Origin: Nocardia ninae NBRC 108245
GTDB lineage: Bacteria > Actinomycetota > Actinomycetes > Mycobacteriales > Mycobacteriaceae
Length of the DNA: 64,000 nucleotides
Assembly (NCBI RefSeq): GCF_007990755.1
Contig: NZ_BJXA01000009.1
Coordinates: 62,001-126,000 of the forward strand
Direction of reading: 5' to 3'
The notes beneath the pieces were generated by a model. That model did no database searches and was not told the origin of the DNA. It worked only from the letters and a program-made list of their open reading frames with translations. Shown piece by piece: positions 24,459-33,146 of this stretch; the stretch's first letter is position 1, and each line of letters starts with the position of its first letter. Both the position numbers and the translations under genes were made by a program.

Positions 24459-24697
24459 TAGCCACCGGACTTCGTGGCAGGTTTGCGGGTCGTGCGCTTG
24501 GGCGTCGCCTCAGCGATCTCAGGCTTATCGTCGGCAGCAAACCCGAAAGCAGGCTCCTCGGCGACCGGCGGGACTTCCCACACGTCCGGATTGGTGATCA
24601 GGGCGATAGCCCACGCAGGCACCTCAGTATTGGGGCCGAACTCGTGGGCGGTGCCGTCCTCGTCTTGGACGTGCACGAATGTATTCAGTTGTGGCAT
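24458..24697 (-). CDS. small head protein (79 aa)
   Basis: Starts M-P-Q-L-N-T-F; the codons for Q-L-N are themselves an ACAACTGAATA element (24682-24692), so here the element is inside the gene directly behind ATG. The protein has a short beta part (V-H-V-Q-D-E-D-G-T-A-H-E-F-G) and a Lys/Arg/Thr-rich tail. It lies between capsid and connector genes. Function unknown. Confidence 0.6.
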   Translation of the reverse strand: MPQLNTFVHVQDEDGTAHEFGPNTEVPAWAIALITNPDVWEVPPVAEEPAFGFAADDKPEIAEATPKRTTRKPATKSGG

Positions 24698-24751
24698 TAG
24701 GCTTTCCCCATTAATCGGAACGCATCAGAAGTCGCATTCCCGACCGAGCGC

Positions 24752-24784
24752 GTGGCGCGCTGAAACAACATTCACACGCGCCAC
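24752..24784 (-). terminator. hairpin after the major capsid gene
   Basis: GTGGCGCG (24752-24759) pairs with CGCGCCAC (24777-24784) about 20 bases after the capsid stop, with a 17-base AT-richer loop. Probably a weak terminator or 3' stabiliser. Confidence 0.45.
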
Positions 24785-24802
24785 AACGCTGCGCCAGATG
24801 AA

Positions 24803-25840
24803 TCAGAAAACGTCGGCCACCATCAGCGCCTCGGGGCGCTCCAGGACCGGCAGCAACAGCGAATCCACGAGCGTGGATTCCTTGTACGGGGGACCGCTCT
24901 TGATCACCACGCCGGTCAGACCGGGCGCGTCGGCGAAGGCCATATCAGTTTGCGCCGCCGACACCAGCTCCAGTGCAGTTGCGGTAATCCCCCACGCGAC
25001 ATAGCCGAATGGCGAAGACGCGGGCGGCAGGAAGATCACCTTGTCCTCGGGAATGACACGGGTGTCGATGCCCTGCACATTGATCACGGTGTCGTAGACG
25101 GCCGCGATCGGCGGCAAGTTGAAGTCGTCGAGAACATTGTTGACGATCGACTTCGACACTATCTGCGGAGTGCCCGCAACCGAATTGGCGTAAGCGCGGA
25201 ACTCTGCGTTCCGCTGGAGCAGGCCAGCAGTCTTGCGGGAGATGATCATCCCCGATGGCGGCGCACCGACATCGCGGGTGTACTTCTCAGTCCAGGTGGT
25301 CAGGTCGGTCACCACGGGCGCGGTTGCCACGGTCGTCCACGGGGTTGCGGCCGACACGAAATGATCTGCGGGAACCTGAAAGTCGGCGGTCAGGTAGACG
25401 CCGTTCTCAGCGAGGGTGATCTTGCCGGTAGTCAGCAGTTCGCCACGGGCGACCTCGACGCGGTTGCGGATACTCCGCACAGCGATTTCCAGATCGTTGT
25501 AGATGGCGTTGGTGATAGCAGCGGCATTGCCGCCGTCTTGGCGGACCTTTTCCAGCTGCAGCCGCTCCAATTCACCCTTGGTGCCCTGGATCGACATGGG
25601 CAGCAGATCCACTTCACGAGTCGACACGAAGTCGCGCTCGAGGCTCGGGATATTGCCGTCGAACGCTCGGAAGGTTGCGGTCCGGTTCACGCGGGTAGCG
25701 TTCGCGAGACGAATCGTCTGCTCCTGCACCAGCTTGTCCGGAATGAATTGTGCCAGAACATGGTCCGAAGGAGTCGGAACCTGTCGCACGAAATAGGTGG
25801 CATCGTCCGGGGTGACCGGACCATCGAAAATCAAAGCCAT
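24803..25840 (-). CDS. major capsid protein (lambda gpE-like)
   Basis: 345 residues. CGGAG ribosome binding site, directly behind an ACAACTTAATA element. The N-terminal arm (V-R-Q-V-P-T-P-S-D-H-V-L-A), the region with E-R-D-F-V-S-T-R-E-V, and the C-terminal V-K-S-G-P-P-Y-K-E-S-T-L-V are typical of the lambda gpE-type HK97-fold capsid proteins in actinobacteriophages. It follows scaffold and decoration genes as in lambda-like heads. Confidence 0.82.
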   Translation of the reverse strand: MALIFDGPVTPDDATYFVRQVPTPSDHVLAQFIPDKLVQEQTIRLANATRVNRTATFRAFDGNIPSLERDFVSTREVDLLPMSIQGTKGELERLQLEKVRQDGGNAAAITNAIYNDLEIAVRSIRNRVEVARGELLTTGKITLAENGVYLTADFQVPADHFVSAATPWTTVATAPVVTDLTTWTEKYTRDVGAPPSGMIISRKTAGLLQRNAEFRAYANSVAGTPQIVSKSIVNNVLDDFNLPPIAAVYDTVINVQGIDTRVIPEDKVIFLPPASSPFGYVAWGITATALELVSAAQTDMAFADAPGLTGVVIKSGPPYKESTLVDSLLLPVLERPEALMVADVF

Positions 25841-25879
25841 GGGAACTCCGTATTAAGTTGTAAAATCGACGACTTCGGC

Positions 25880-26284
25880 TCAGAAGAACTTGAACCAGGC
25901 CGCCAAGTCGACCTTCGCGGGTCCGTCCAACCCGTGACCGGGCGGCAGCTTGTTTTCCTGGATCAAACCGACACCGACCCACAAGGGCGCGGCTTCCTTG
26001 CCCGTCAGATCAGTGGGAGTGAATGCGTCCCACAAGAAACCGGCGGCGACCTCGCGACCATCAGTCGCGGTGTTGTCGTAGGGGCCATAGAGCCCGCTCG
26101 CGGTGATCTTGCCCAGCACGATCCCCGATGGCAGGTAGCCCTTCGGGTAATGGGTCGCCGCAACGAACTTCGTCATATCGAGAGTGACCGATGCACGGCC
26201 CCGCTGCTCGGACTGATCGGCATACACCCAAATCCGGGAATCGCCGTAACGAGTGCCGGTTTGGCGCACAGCAATATTGCTCAT
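25880..26284 (-). CDS. head decoration protein
   Basis: 134 residues; CCTGGAGGGG lies upstream of the ATG. Beta-rich sequence with Y-L-P-S-G-I-V-L-G-K-I, G-Y-Y-type turn and A-A-G-F-L-W-D-A-F-T, a pattern shared with lambda gpD-like decoration proteins. It is encoded directly before the major capsid gene. Confidence 0.72.
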   Translation of the reverse strand: MSNIAVRQTGTRYGDSRIWVYADQSEQRGRASVTLDMTKFVAATHYPKGYLPSGIVLGKITASGLYGPYDNTATDGREVAAGFLWDAFTPTDLTGKEAAPLWVGVGLIQENKLPPGHGLDGPAKVDLAAWFKFF

Positions 26285-26319
26285 AACAAACCCCTCCAGG
26301 GGAAATCAGGAAAAGGAAC

Positions 26320-27069
26320 TCACGGCTTCGAACCGAATCGGCGTTCAGCCTCGACGCGACCGCCGTCACCGCGTTTGGTCTTGGACTGACCGGATTGGCC
26401 CTGGCCGTAGTTGGAGTGGCGCGCGACCGGCGAGCCGGGCACCGGAGGCTTGTCGCCGTACATCTCGGTGAGGTGGGCGACGACCTTTTCGCCGTCGACG
26501 TGACCGTCCTCGTCAAGGAACGCATCCGCCTTCACTGTGTCGAGCCAGTTGTCCAGCTTCTTGCCTGTCAGCACGATCGACCCGAAGCCCCGCAACTCCG
26601 CGCTGCGCAGTTGTGGCAGCAGCTCGTCACGTGCTGCCTGCACTGCTTCGGCTTTCGCCGCTTCGATCGCGTCGGCGTGCGCTCGCTGCTCATCGCTGAG
26701 CGTCGAACTCTCCAGTTCGGTGATGCGGTCTCGCAGCAGCTGGGCCTCTTGCGCCGACAGGCCGTCTTTCAACGACTTGGCGACGCTCTCATGTTTGCGA
26801 GACTGGTGTTTCCAGTAGGCAAGCGCCTGTTCAACGTCCATCTCAGCCAGCGGAGTGTCCTCGGGATAGCCGAACTTGTTCAGCTTCGGCTGGTTACCTC
26901 CGTCTGCCGGATCGTCCACCCTGTCAGCAGGATCGGGGGGATTGTCGCCGCCCGGATCTGGATCGGGTGGTGTGTCGACGGAACCTCCGAGGATCGGCCA
27001 CACCGGCTTGCCGCCGACGATGCCAATGGCCTGTAGTCCGGTAATCGGGTGAAGCGGCAGATCATTCAT
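26320..27069 (-). CDS. capsid scaffolding protein
   Basis: 249 residues from the ATG at 27069, which lies directly behind an AAAACTGAATA element; AGGGA is 9 bases upstream. It has an acidic Pro/Asp-rich N-terminal third, a long coiled coil (residues ~85-160), and a basic C-terminus (S-K-T-K-R-G-D-G-G-R-V-E), the standard layout of scaffolds. An upstream in-frame start would read through the element and has no ribosome binding site. Confidence 0.75.
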   Translation of the reverse strand: MNDLPLHPITGLQAIGIVGGKPVWPILGGSVDTPPDPDPGGDNPPDPADRVDDPADGGNQPKLNKFGYPEDTPLAEMDVEQALAYWKHQSRKHESVAKSLKDGLSAQEAQLLRDRITELESSTLSDEQRAHADAIEAAKAEAVQAARDELLPQLRSAELRGFGSIVLTGKKLDNWLDTVKADAFLDEDGHVDGEKVVAHLTEMYGDKPPVPGSPVARHSNYGQGQSGQSKTKRGDGGRVEAERRFGSKP

Positions 27070-27131
27070 ATTCAGTTTTCCCTGTCGGGTTTGAGATTGG
27101 CCGGACGCGCCGTGGCGGGCATCCACACGAA

Positions 27132-28187
27132 TCAGCGAGACAGAATCGCCTTGTAACGGTCGATCTGAGTGCGCTGGTACTGGACTGGGGAGGAATCCTC
27201 ACCCAACCCTTTCGCGAGAGTCTGGCGAAGGTGGCGTTCCATCAACGGCAGTTGCCGTGACGCCACTTCGTACTCTCGCGCAAACTCATCGAGGTCCACC
27301 GGCTGTGGCACGGTCGGGTCGCGATAGTGCGGGACCTTCTGGCCGCGACGTGCCGGAACAAGGACTGCCTGCAGCTCGCCGTGCTCGTCGAACTTGTACC
27401 GGGTGCGTTTCAGCTGGAACTTACTGTTGCCGCCCGCTTCGTCGTAGAGACGATCCAGATCGTCGCGGTTCAGTTCGTCGCCGGGATCGTCGTCAGCGGT
27501 CACCGGCAATGTTTCACACCGGCAGTGATCGTGGATCGCCTTCATCGCGTCGGTCTTGTAGAGCCGATCCGATGCTGCGACACACAATCCGCACGAGCCG
27601 GACTTCGATGCCTCTGGATGGATGACGCGCCGCCAACCGATCACACCAATTCGTTGCCGCGCGGCTTCTTTATAGATCAGGTGCTCGGCTTCGCGCTCCG
27701 CTAGAGACAGATTGGTCCCAGAAACAAGTTTCACACGATTCACGGAATCTTCAAGAGCAATAGCCGGGTCCGTCCCGGAGGAGACCGCCGCACGATATTG
27801 GCGTGCAGGCCGGTTGAATACTTCCTCCACCGGAAGCCGCAGTGATTCGACACCGCCGGACACCACATTCTTCGGCTTGGTGAACTCGGATTCGAACGCC
27901 CCGAACAGCCTGACCTCCGGCGGCACCTCGGGAAAGAAGTCGGCCAACTCCACCTCAAGCTCACTGAAGTACGCCAGCTGCGCGGCGGTGGCCAGCGACA
28001 CGATCGCTGCCTGCGCCGCCATGGACAGCTCAGCGGCCGACTCCGCGAACTCGCCCACCTGGTAGCCGTCGAAAGGGTCGGTCAGCCGCCACTGGGATTC
28101 GATCCGATCCGCAGTGCGCGACATGATCAACTCACGCCGCGCCGCCCGCGACAGCAGCACCCGAATCAACGTGGCAGAGACCGCCAT
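27132..28187 (-). CDS. MuF-like minor capsid protein
   Basis: 351 residues. ATG overlaps the portal stop (TAATG). The helical N-terminal half is followed by S-G-S-C-G-L-C-V-A-A-S-D-R near residue 200 and H-D-H-C-R-C-E near 225, the Cys/His cluster of phage Mu protein F-type head morphogenesis proteins. It should enter the head with the DNA, or help portal assembly. Confidence 0.8.
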   Translation of the reverse strand: MAVSATLIRVLLSRAARRELIMSRTADRIESQWRLTDPFDGYQVGEFAESAAELSMAAQAAIVSLATAAQLAYFSELEVELADFFPEVPPEVRLFGAFESEFTKPKNVVSGGVESLRLPVEEVFNRPARQYRAAVSSGTDPAIALEDSVNRVKLVSGTNLSLAEREAEHLIYKEAARQRIGVIGWRRVIHPEASKSGSCGLCVAASDRLYKTDAMKAIHDHCRCETLPVTADDDPGDELNRDDLDRLYDEAGGNSKFQLKRTRYKFDEHGELQAVLVPARRGQKVPHYRDPTVPQPVDLDEFAREYEVASRQLPLMERHLRQTLAKGLGEDSSPVQYQRTQIDRYKAILSR

Positions 28188-29716
28188 TACGCCGCCGCTC
28201 GCTCAGGCACCTGCGCGCCGGTCGTCGCTGGCTGCGCCGAGTTGCGTGCACTCGCCGACGCGGTCGCCGGGGCCGGACTGAACGAGTTGTCCAGCGCCAT
28301 CGATTCCTGGATCAATTCGGCCTCGTTGAGTTTGGCTTCCTCCGGCGTCAACTCCAAGATCGAGATCAACTGGCGCTTGCGCGAAAGCACACCCTTGGTC
28401 TTGGCGATCGCGTCAGCACGAGCCTGCAAACTAGAGCGATCGACCTTGGCCCACAACAGCTTTACACCCTTTTGCCGGGCTTCCTGCTGCGCGAGACTAA
28501 AGGCGATCTGCCAGACCAGCACCCACGGCGAACTCTGCCGGGCCTGACGGTCAGTGATCTTGTCTACGAGAGCCTCACGCATCAGCGACGCTCCCTCGGC
28601 GGTTTGGTTGGCCGCGTCCGGAGTGATGATGTGCATGGGAGTTCGTGTCGCAGCGGCGAACTCTTTCACATCGTCTCTGATCGCATTGATCAGCGGCGTA
28701 AGGTCGGCCTGCTCTGACTCCCAGAAATCCACGCCTTCGGGGACCAGCCACAGCGCACCAGGGTCAGCTTGAAACAGATCCACCAACTCGTCGTCAGCCA
28801 CAGTCCGGATGAAGTTCGTTGAATCGTTGTCAACAGTGAAATCCTCAGCACCATCGAGGTTTCCGCGCACTGCGCGTTGCCGGAAACTCTGGTACCAGCC
28901 AATGACAATGCGCTGGAAGACCCCATCCATGATGCGGTCGAGCAGATCAATATGTGGCTCGAACTCCCCCATCGCCAATTTGTTCTCAAACCGTACGGCG
29001 GGCACACCCCCCATCAGCTCCAACCCTTGCACAGCCTCGGTATCGGTCAGCTCCCACTCGTCGAGCTTGAATGATTTCGAGGTCTGGCCAGGCTCGCGCC
29101 GCCAGGTGTATTTGGCGTTATCGACGAACAGCAGCGCTACCTGTTGGTCGGCGATCTCGTCGAGGTAATACTTGACGAACGCCCGCAGATAGCGCGGGTT
29201 CGCCGGATCACGCTGGCCTACAGCGAATCTCGGGTCTTCAGCCATGATCATCGGCATCGCGTCGGGCACACCTTCGAGCGGGGACGCCACCAGTGCGTAC
29301 GCCTCACCGCACACGAACAGATAGGTTTGCAGGTCGCGCTGTAATGCGGCCCAGCCGGATTCGTCGGCGATCTGGCGGCTGATATCGTCGCCGTCCAAGT
29401 CCTTATCGGCCTCGGTCGATACACCCTGCAGAATGCTGCGATCGGTCATCACATCCACGGACATCGTGGCGTAGTTGCTGCGAGCCTTCCTCATGACTTC
29501 TTTGAAGGTCGGCTTGTATTTCTCGCTCACAGTCGGCAGCGGCGGATCGCCAATGTAGTAGGACCACAACAGATCCAACCGTTCGCGCCGCGTCTTCGGG
29601 GTATTCACCGACACTGCCCGGCGCTCGCCGGGAATCTTCTCATCGAATTTCTTCATCAGGAATTCGAACCATTCGTCCGGTGTCCAGTCGGCACCGGAGA
29701 CAGCTTCTTCAGCCAT
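28187..29716 (-). CDS. portal protein (SPP1 gp6-like)
   Basis: 509 residues. W-S-Y-Y-I-G-D-P-P-L-P near residue 50, V-C-G-E-A-Y-A-L-V, and R-A-V-R-G-N-L-D-G-A-E-D near 280, with the long helical stem and a low-complexity Ala/Pro tail, are typical of actinobacteriophage portals. It lies between TerL and MuF. It forms the dodecameric DNA gate of the head. Confidence 0.85.
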   Translation of the reverse strand: MAEEAVSGADWTPDEWFEFLMKKFDEKIPGERRAVSVNTPKTRRERLDLLWSYYIGDPPLPTVSEKYKPTFKEVMRKARSNYATMSVDVMTDRSILQGVSTEADKDLDGDDISRQIADESGWAALQRDLQTYLFVCGEAYALVASPLEGVPDAMPMIMAEDPRFAVGQRDPANPRYLRAFVKYYLDEIADQQVALLFVDNAKYTWRREPGQTSKSFKLDEWELTDTEAVQGLELMGGVPAVRFENKLAMGEFEPHIDLLDRIMDGVFQRIVIGWYQSFRQRAVRGNLDGAEDFTVDNDSTNFIRTVADDELVDLFQADPGALWLVPEGVDFWESEQADLTPLINAIRDDVKEFAAATRTPMHIITPDAANQTAEGASLMREALVDKITDRQARQSSPWVLVWQIAFSLAQQEARQKGVKLLWAKVDRSSLQARADAIAKTKGVLSRKRQLISILELTPEEAKLNEAELIQESMALDNSFSPAPATASASARNSAQPATTGAQVPERAAA

Positions 29717-29728
29717 ATCAATCCATCA

Positions 29729-31432
29729 CTAACGCAGCCGTGCCGCGACTCGTCGTTTACGCGGCAATCCGATCCCCTTGGCGACAGCGTCCAGACGGCA
29801 TTGCCATGCCAGCACGGCCGCAACAGCGGCGTCGATTTTGTTGGGGCTGTCAGGGTTTTCTTTTGCAATCTGAACGCCCTTGGTGGTGATTCGCCGACGT
29901 GCGTTCAAGACATGGGCGGTCAGTGTCGGGTCGCCGTCGTGGCGCAATTGCTGATCGAGTACGGCGTTCTCGAATTCTTCGAGTGCCTTAACCGATTTCG
30001 TCGCGCGCTCCCCGGTCATCCACCACTCAATCGGATGTGGCCCAGTGGATTTCACGAGCAGGTGTGGGCCGTACCGGGCTTCCCAGTTGGCTACGACCGA
30101 CTCCCAGCGGGCGGGATCGGCGTAGAATCCGACGACACGAAAGTCTGTGAACGCCTTGCGGACTGCCGCCTCGACATCATGTTCAGGCACTTCCCAGCCG
30201 TCCGTGTGGACGCCGGGCGGCTGCTCCCACACCTTGACCGGAAAGACCAGCCCATCCGCGACGCGGCAGCCAATCAATGCTGATGCGTCAGTGACGCCGC
30301 GTCGCCGTTTGCGGCTGCCGTCGAAGCCGAGAACGATCACGTCGTTCGGCTGAATAGGCTTGGTGTCCAACACTTCTGGACCGCACGAGTCCCACTCGTA
30401 CTTCGCGAGCCAGGCATTCTCCGCCGAGGTCGCGGTGTTGAACCAGTAGCGGAAGCTGCTGATCACGTCGTTACGTGGGTCCGCGATGGCCTCCACGAGA
30501 CCGTCGAGGTCGTTCCAGGCCGCCGTGTCGCCGTAGGACTCGGTCAGCGCCTGGCGGACTTTGTCTTCGTCCTCCAGCTCCTCGGGCGTGATCGATCCGT
30601 AGCGGTGGTCGAACAGCTGGCGCGGGTGTTTCTTCAACTTGCCCGCTACTGCGTCGGCGACCAGCTTGTAGGTTTGCTCGGCAATGGAGTCTTCGCCGGG
30701 CGCGTACATCGTGCTGGTTTCCAGTGCGAATGTTTGCGCGGACTTGCGGCGTTTGCGCAGGTTGCGGGTCAGCGTTTTGTAGACCTGGCGCAGTTCAGGC
30801 TTGTTGTAGAGGTGGGTCTCATCGAAGAGAACCAGCGTCTCCTTACCGCCATCTTTGGATGCCGAGGACGCCGAAATCGGGAGGATCTTGCCGCCGCCCG
30901 GAATGAGGATGCGCGTCAGTCCGGCGTCGTCGCGATGACGCATCGCAGCGACGAGCGGACCTTCGGTCACGTTCAGAAGGATGGTGTCGTATACGAGTCC
31001 GGCTTGTCCTTCTTCAGTTGCGACGCAACGGATTTCAGGGGTTTTGAGTACTTTTCCCATCGGTTCGCCGGGCTGGTAGGTGTATTCGAATCCCTGACCC
31101 CACGGATCACGGAACACTTCGCCGCCGGATGCCCAGCCATCGAACCGGCACGGGCCGAGCCCCTCGAAAAGACCTATGTAGGAGGCGATTTCGCTTTTGG
31201 CTGCCCCTTTGGGCCTGCTTAGGAACGCGTGGTCGTAGAGCCTTCTGCCCTCGGTGTCCTGGGCGTACAGATCGACCAGGAATGCGCAGTACTCGTCGAT
31301 GATCGGTGCGCAGCTTTCGCCGCCGACATCACCGGGGCCGTGGACGGCGAAGAACTCCAGCCAGGAGACGGCTAACCATCCAAGGCTGCGATCACGGTCG
31401 TGTTCTGGGTGGGTGACGACATCATGCGGCAC
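29729..31432 (-). CDS. terminase large subunit
   Basis: 567 residues from a GTG overlapping the TerS end by 11 bases. Walker A region R-P-K-G-A-A-K-S-E near residue 70 (K-S/T after a G-A-A loop), Walker B L-V-L-F-D-E-T-H near 200, and the nuclease acid in V-L-G-F-D-G-S-R-K-R near 350. It is the ATP-driven DNA packaging motor and nuclease. Confidence 0.92.
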   Translation of the reverse strand: MPHDVVTHPEHDRDRSLGWLAVSWLEFFAVHGPGDVGGESCAPIIDEYCAFLVDLYAQDTEGRRLYDHAFLSRPKGAAKSEIASYIGLFEGLGPCRFDGWASGGEVFRDPWGQGFEYTYQPGEPMGKVLKTPEIRCVATEEGQAGLVYDTILLNVTEGPLVAAMRHRDDAGLTRILIPGGGKILPISASSASKDGGKETLVLFDETHLYNKPELRQVYKTLTRNLRKRRKSAQTFALETSTMYAPGEDSIAEQTYKLVADAVAGKLKKHPRQLFDHRYGSITPEELEDEDKVRQALTESYGDTAAWNDLDGLVEAIADPRNDVISSFRYWFNTATSAENAWLAKYEWDSCGPEVLDTKPIQPNDVIVLGFDGSRKRRRGVTDASALIGCRVADGLVFPVKVWEQPPGVHTDGWEVPEHDVEAAVRKAFTDFRVVGFYADPARWESVVANWEARYGPHLLVKSTGPHPIEWWMTGERATKSVKALEEFENAVLDQQLRHDGDPTLTAHVLNARRRITTKGVQIAKENPDSPNKIDAAVAAVLAWQCRLDAVAKGIGLPRKRRVAARLR

Positions 31433-31898
31433 GGTTGCGGCCCGTCAGGCGCGCCCGGCGTTCCTCAGCGAAGGACACGACCTCGGCATCCGGCCCGTCG
31501 TCCACCTCGTCGTCGCCGGTCTCGGCAACGACCTTGATCCGAGCCTTGGTCAGGTCGTCTTCGGTCAGCCGCAGCCCGACCCCCCACGCAGAGATCAACG
31601 CCTTCAGCCCCTCGCTGGAACCTCCACCGAGATAGCGCGACGCAGCCGGAAGAGACAGGTGAAGTTCCAGCCACGTACCTGGTCCCCACAAACGGGCCTG
31701 GGGCAGTCGAGCCAATTCGGCGTAGAGCATTCGTGCTTCATCGCTGCAAATGACCCACTCAGGAACCGGCGGGATTTCACCGTCGAATGGTTCGTTGGGT
31801 ACTTCAGTCCAGCCGTCACCACCGATGTACGGGTCCGCGTTTGTACGCACCCGCTCATCCGGGTTCTTCGGCGCTGGTCCAGGTCGTCGTCCAGCCAT
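31422..31898 (-). CDS. terminase small subunit
   Basis: 158 residues. Start M-A-G-R-R-P-G-P-A-P-K typical of P27-like small terminases; R-L-P-Q-A-R-L-W-G-P-G-T-W and a charged C-terminus follow. AGGGAG lies upstream, and an ACAACTTAATA element sits between it and the ATG, touching the start codon. It recognises phage DNA for packaging. Confidence 0.78.
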   Translation of the reverse strand: MAGRRPGPAPKNPDERVRTNADPYIGGDGWTEVPNEPFDGEIPPVPEWVICSDEARMLYAELARLPQARLWGPGTWLELHLSLPAASRYLGGGSSEGLKALISAWGVGLRLTEDDLTKARIKVVAETGDDEVDDGPDAEVVSFAEERRARLTGRNRAA

Positions 31899-31968
31899 AT
31901 TAAGTTGTCTCCCTGCCGGGTTCGCTTCTCCGCGTTCGGCTCCCTGCCGGGTGTGCCATTAACGTGGG

Positions 31969-32052
31969 GTGATCGACGAGACTTGAACTCGCTTTCCCCG
32001 TTCCGGGGCCAGGATCACAACCTGGTGCCTCGACTCTTCGTGCCTCGATCAC
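31969..32052 (-). tRNA. tRNA-His (GUG) with 8/4 acceptor branch and long variable arm
   Basis: Minus-strand fold: acceptor GTGATCGA / TCGATCAC (8 bp, including the G-1:C73 pair expected for His), T stem of 4 bp (CGAG-TTCAAGT-CTCG), anticodon arm CCAGG-TTGTGAT-CCTGG (anticodon GUG), and a long variable arm CCCCG/CGGGG. Eight plus four base pairs instead of seven plus five is the 8/4 structure reported for some serine and histidine tRNAs of bacteria and their phages. The D arm is short and poorly paired. No CCA is encoded. Confidence 0.75.
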
Positions 32053-32054
32053 AG

Positions 32055-32126
32055 TCCCTTCGGCACGATTCGAACGTGCACAGGCGTCTCAACGAAGACG
32101 CCGCACCGCCACTGGTGCGTAAAGGG
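32055..32126 (-). tRNA. tRNA-like RNA with 8-base anticodon loop, identity unclear
   Basis: Acceptor CCCTTTA/CGAAGGG (one mismatch), D arm GCAC-CAGTGGCG-GTGC, T arm GCACG-TTCGAAT-CGTGC. The anticodon stem is GGCGTC/GACGCC (6 bp) with the loop TTCGTTGA, eight bases. No 7-base loop gives a normal U33, three-base anticodon and purine 37; reading it as UU-CGUU-GA would be a four-base anticodon. It lies 2 bases before the tRNA-His, so both come from one transcript. It could also be a decayed tRNA. Confidence 0.55.
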
Positions 32127-32242
32127 TTCAGGCACATGCTCGCTAGTTTCCTATTCGACGCATTTAGCCTTATTTGCTAGGTTAGGCGGCTTAATTAAGA
32201 GTGCAAGATGATCGATAGCATTTCCCGAATCCTCTTGATACG

Positions 32243-32437
32243 ATGCCGATCATGAGCCATATCACTCTTCAACCACACAGCCTTACCAATCCGTCCGACA
32301 AATATCGAGTCGTGAGATTCGACGACTGGCGGGCATTCGCGGATGGCGAATTGCACCATCTTCCCTGCGTTGCCGAATTCACTGAATCCGCAGTCGCCGA
32401 CGCGCACCGCGACGAATTGAACGATGCCGACAGCTGA
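32243..32437 (+). CDS. possible small protein (64 aa) opposite to the operon
   Basis: The only plus-strand gene candidate inside the tRNA cluster. The translated sequence is protein-like (Y-R-V-V-R-F-D-D-W-R-A-F-A-D-G-E-L, acidic C-terminus), but there is no ribosome binding site and it opposes the surrounding transcription. A minus-strand frame over the same bases looks less natural. Confidence 0.3.
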   Translation: MPIMSHITLQPHSLTNPSDKYRVVRFDDWRAFADGELHHLPCVAEFTESAVADAHRDELNDADS

Positions 32438-32456
32438 TCGTCGGCACGTTCCGCAG

Positions 32457-32527
32457 CCAGGACGGGGAGAATCGAACTCCCGCAAGCGGTTTTGGAGACC
32501 GCCGCTCTACCACTGAGCTACGTCCCA
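32457..32527 (-). tRNA. tRNA-Trp (CCA anticodon)
   Basis: Acceptor TGGGACG/CGTCCTG (G-T pairs at the end), D arm GCTCAGTGGTAGAGC, anticodon arm GCGGT-CTCCAAA-ACCGC (anticodon CCA), T arm GGGAG-TTCGATT-CTCCC, discriminator G as expected for Trp. The 3' CCA is not encoded. Confidence 0.9.
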
Positions 32528-32565
32528 TCAGCCGGACCAGCACGCACGTACCGGCCCAGCGGTGA

Positions 32566-32844
32566 TCACGCAGCCGCAGGCAGATCCGGGATCTCAGCGT
32601 CCGTGGCGGTGGTGTGGTCCTTGAGGTTCTGGAGAAGGTCGTCCAGGCGCGAGAAGTCGAGGCCCTCCGCCGGAGGATTTGCCTTGATGTGCTGGATCTC
32701 CGCATGAATCTTCACGACCAGGTCGCGGACACCGGCGATGGTGCTGGTAATACTGTTGATCTTGTCCTGATTGCTCATGAGCAACTCCCTAATCTCTGCC
32801 AACTGTTCGGCCATGGTGGGCGTGGCCTCGGTGATGATCCACAC
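32566..32844 (-). CDS. small coiled-coil protein (92 aa)
   Basis: GTG with AAGGGG upstream, inside the tRNA cluster between tRNA-Gln and tRNA-Trp. Residues ~12-75 form a heptad-like helix (L-A-E-I-R-E-L-L, I-N-S-I-T-S-T-I-A-G-V-R-D-L-V-V-K-I). An in-frame ATG at 32814 is an alternative start. Function unknown. Confidence 0.6.
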   Translation of the reverse strand: MWIITEATPTMAEQLAEIRELLMSNQDKINSITSTIAGVRDLVVKIHAEIQHIKANPPAEGLDFSRLDDLLQNLKDHTTATDAEIPDLPAAA

Positions 32845-32876
32845 AGCACGACCCCTTCCATGCGTTCACTCCCCGG

Positions 32877-32947
32877 CTCCCCCACCAGGATTCGAACCTG
32901 AGCTACCAGAACCAAACTCTGGCGTCCTGCCACTAGACCATGAGGGA
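32877..32947 (-). tRNA. tRNA-Gln (UUG)
   Basis: Acceptor TCCCTCA/TGGGGGA, anticodon arm CCAGA-GTTTGGT-TCTGG (anticodon UUG), T arm TCAGG-TTCGAAT-CCTGG, discriminator G. CCA not encoded. Confidence 0.9.
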
Positions 32948-32953
32948 AATGAG

Positions 32954-33026
32954 CTGACCCGCCAGGACTCGAACCTGGAACGAGCCGCTTAACAGGCGGC
33001 TGCTCTGCCAATTGAGCTACAGGCCA
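32954..33026 (-). tRNA. tRNA-Asn (GUU)
   Basis: Acceptor TGGCCTG/CGGGTCA, D arm GCTCAATTGGCAGAGC, anticodon arm GCCGC-CTGTTAA-GCGGC (anticodon GUU), T arm CCAGG-TTCGAGT-CCTGG, discriminator G. Six bases separate it from tRNA-Gln. Confidence 0.92.
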
Positions 33027-33031
33027 ATAGG

Positions 33032-33108
33032 TCTGGGTGGCGGGATTCGAACCCACGTTCCTCGCTCCCAAAGCGAGAGTCCTGGACCTAGCTGGACGAC
33101 ACCCGGCT
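33032..33108 (-). tRNA. tRNA-Pro (UGG)
   Basis: Acceptor CCGGGTG/CACCCAG with one C-A mismatch, D stem GTCC/GGAC, anticodon arm CTCGC-TTTGGGA-GCGAG (anticodon UGG), T arm GTGGG-TTCGAAT-CCCGC, discriminator A. First tRNA of the leftward cluster. Confidence 0.88.
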
Positions 33109-33146
33109 GGCAGTTTTTCGTCTTGCCATCGACGCCTACCCGCCCG

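Noticed and set aside
24950-26389. 479-residue plus-strand frame
   Set aside because: Antisense to the capsid and decoration genes, which are firmly identified.
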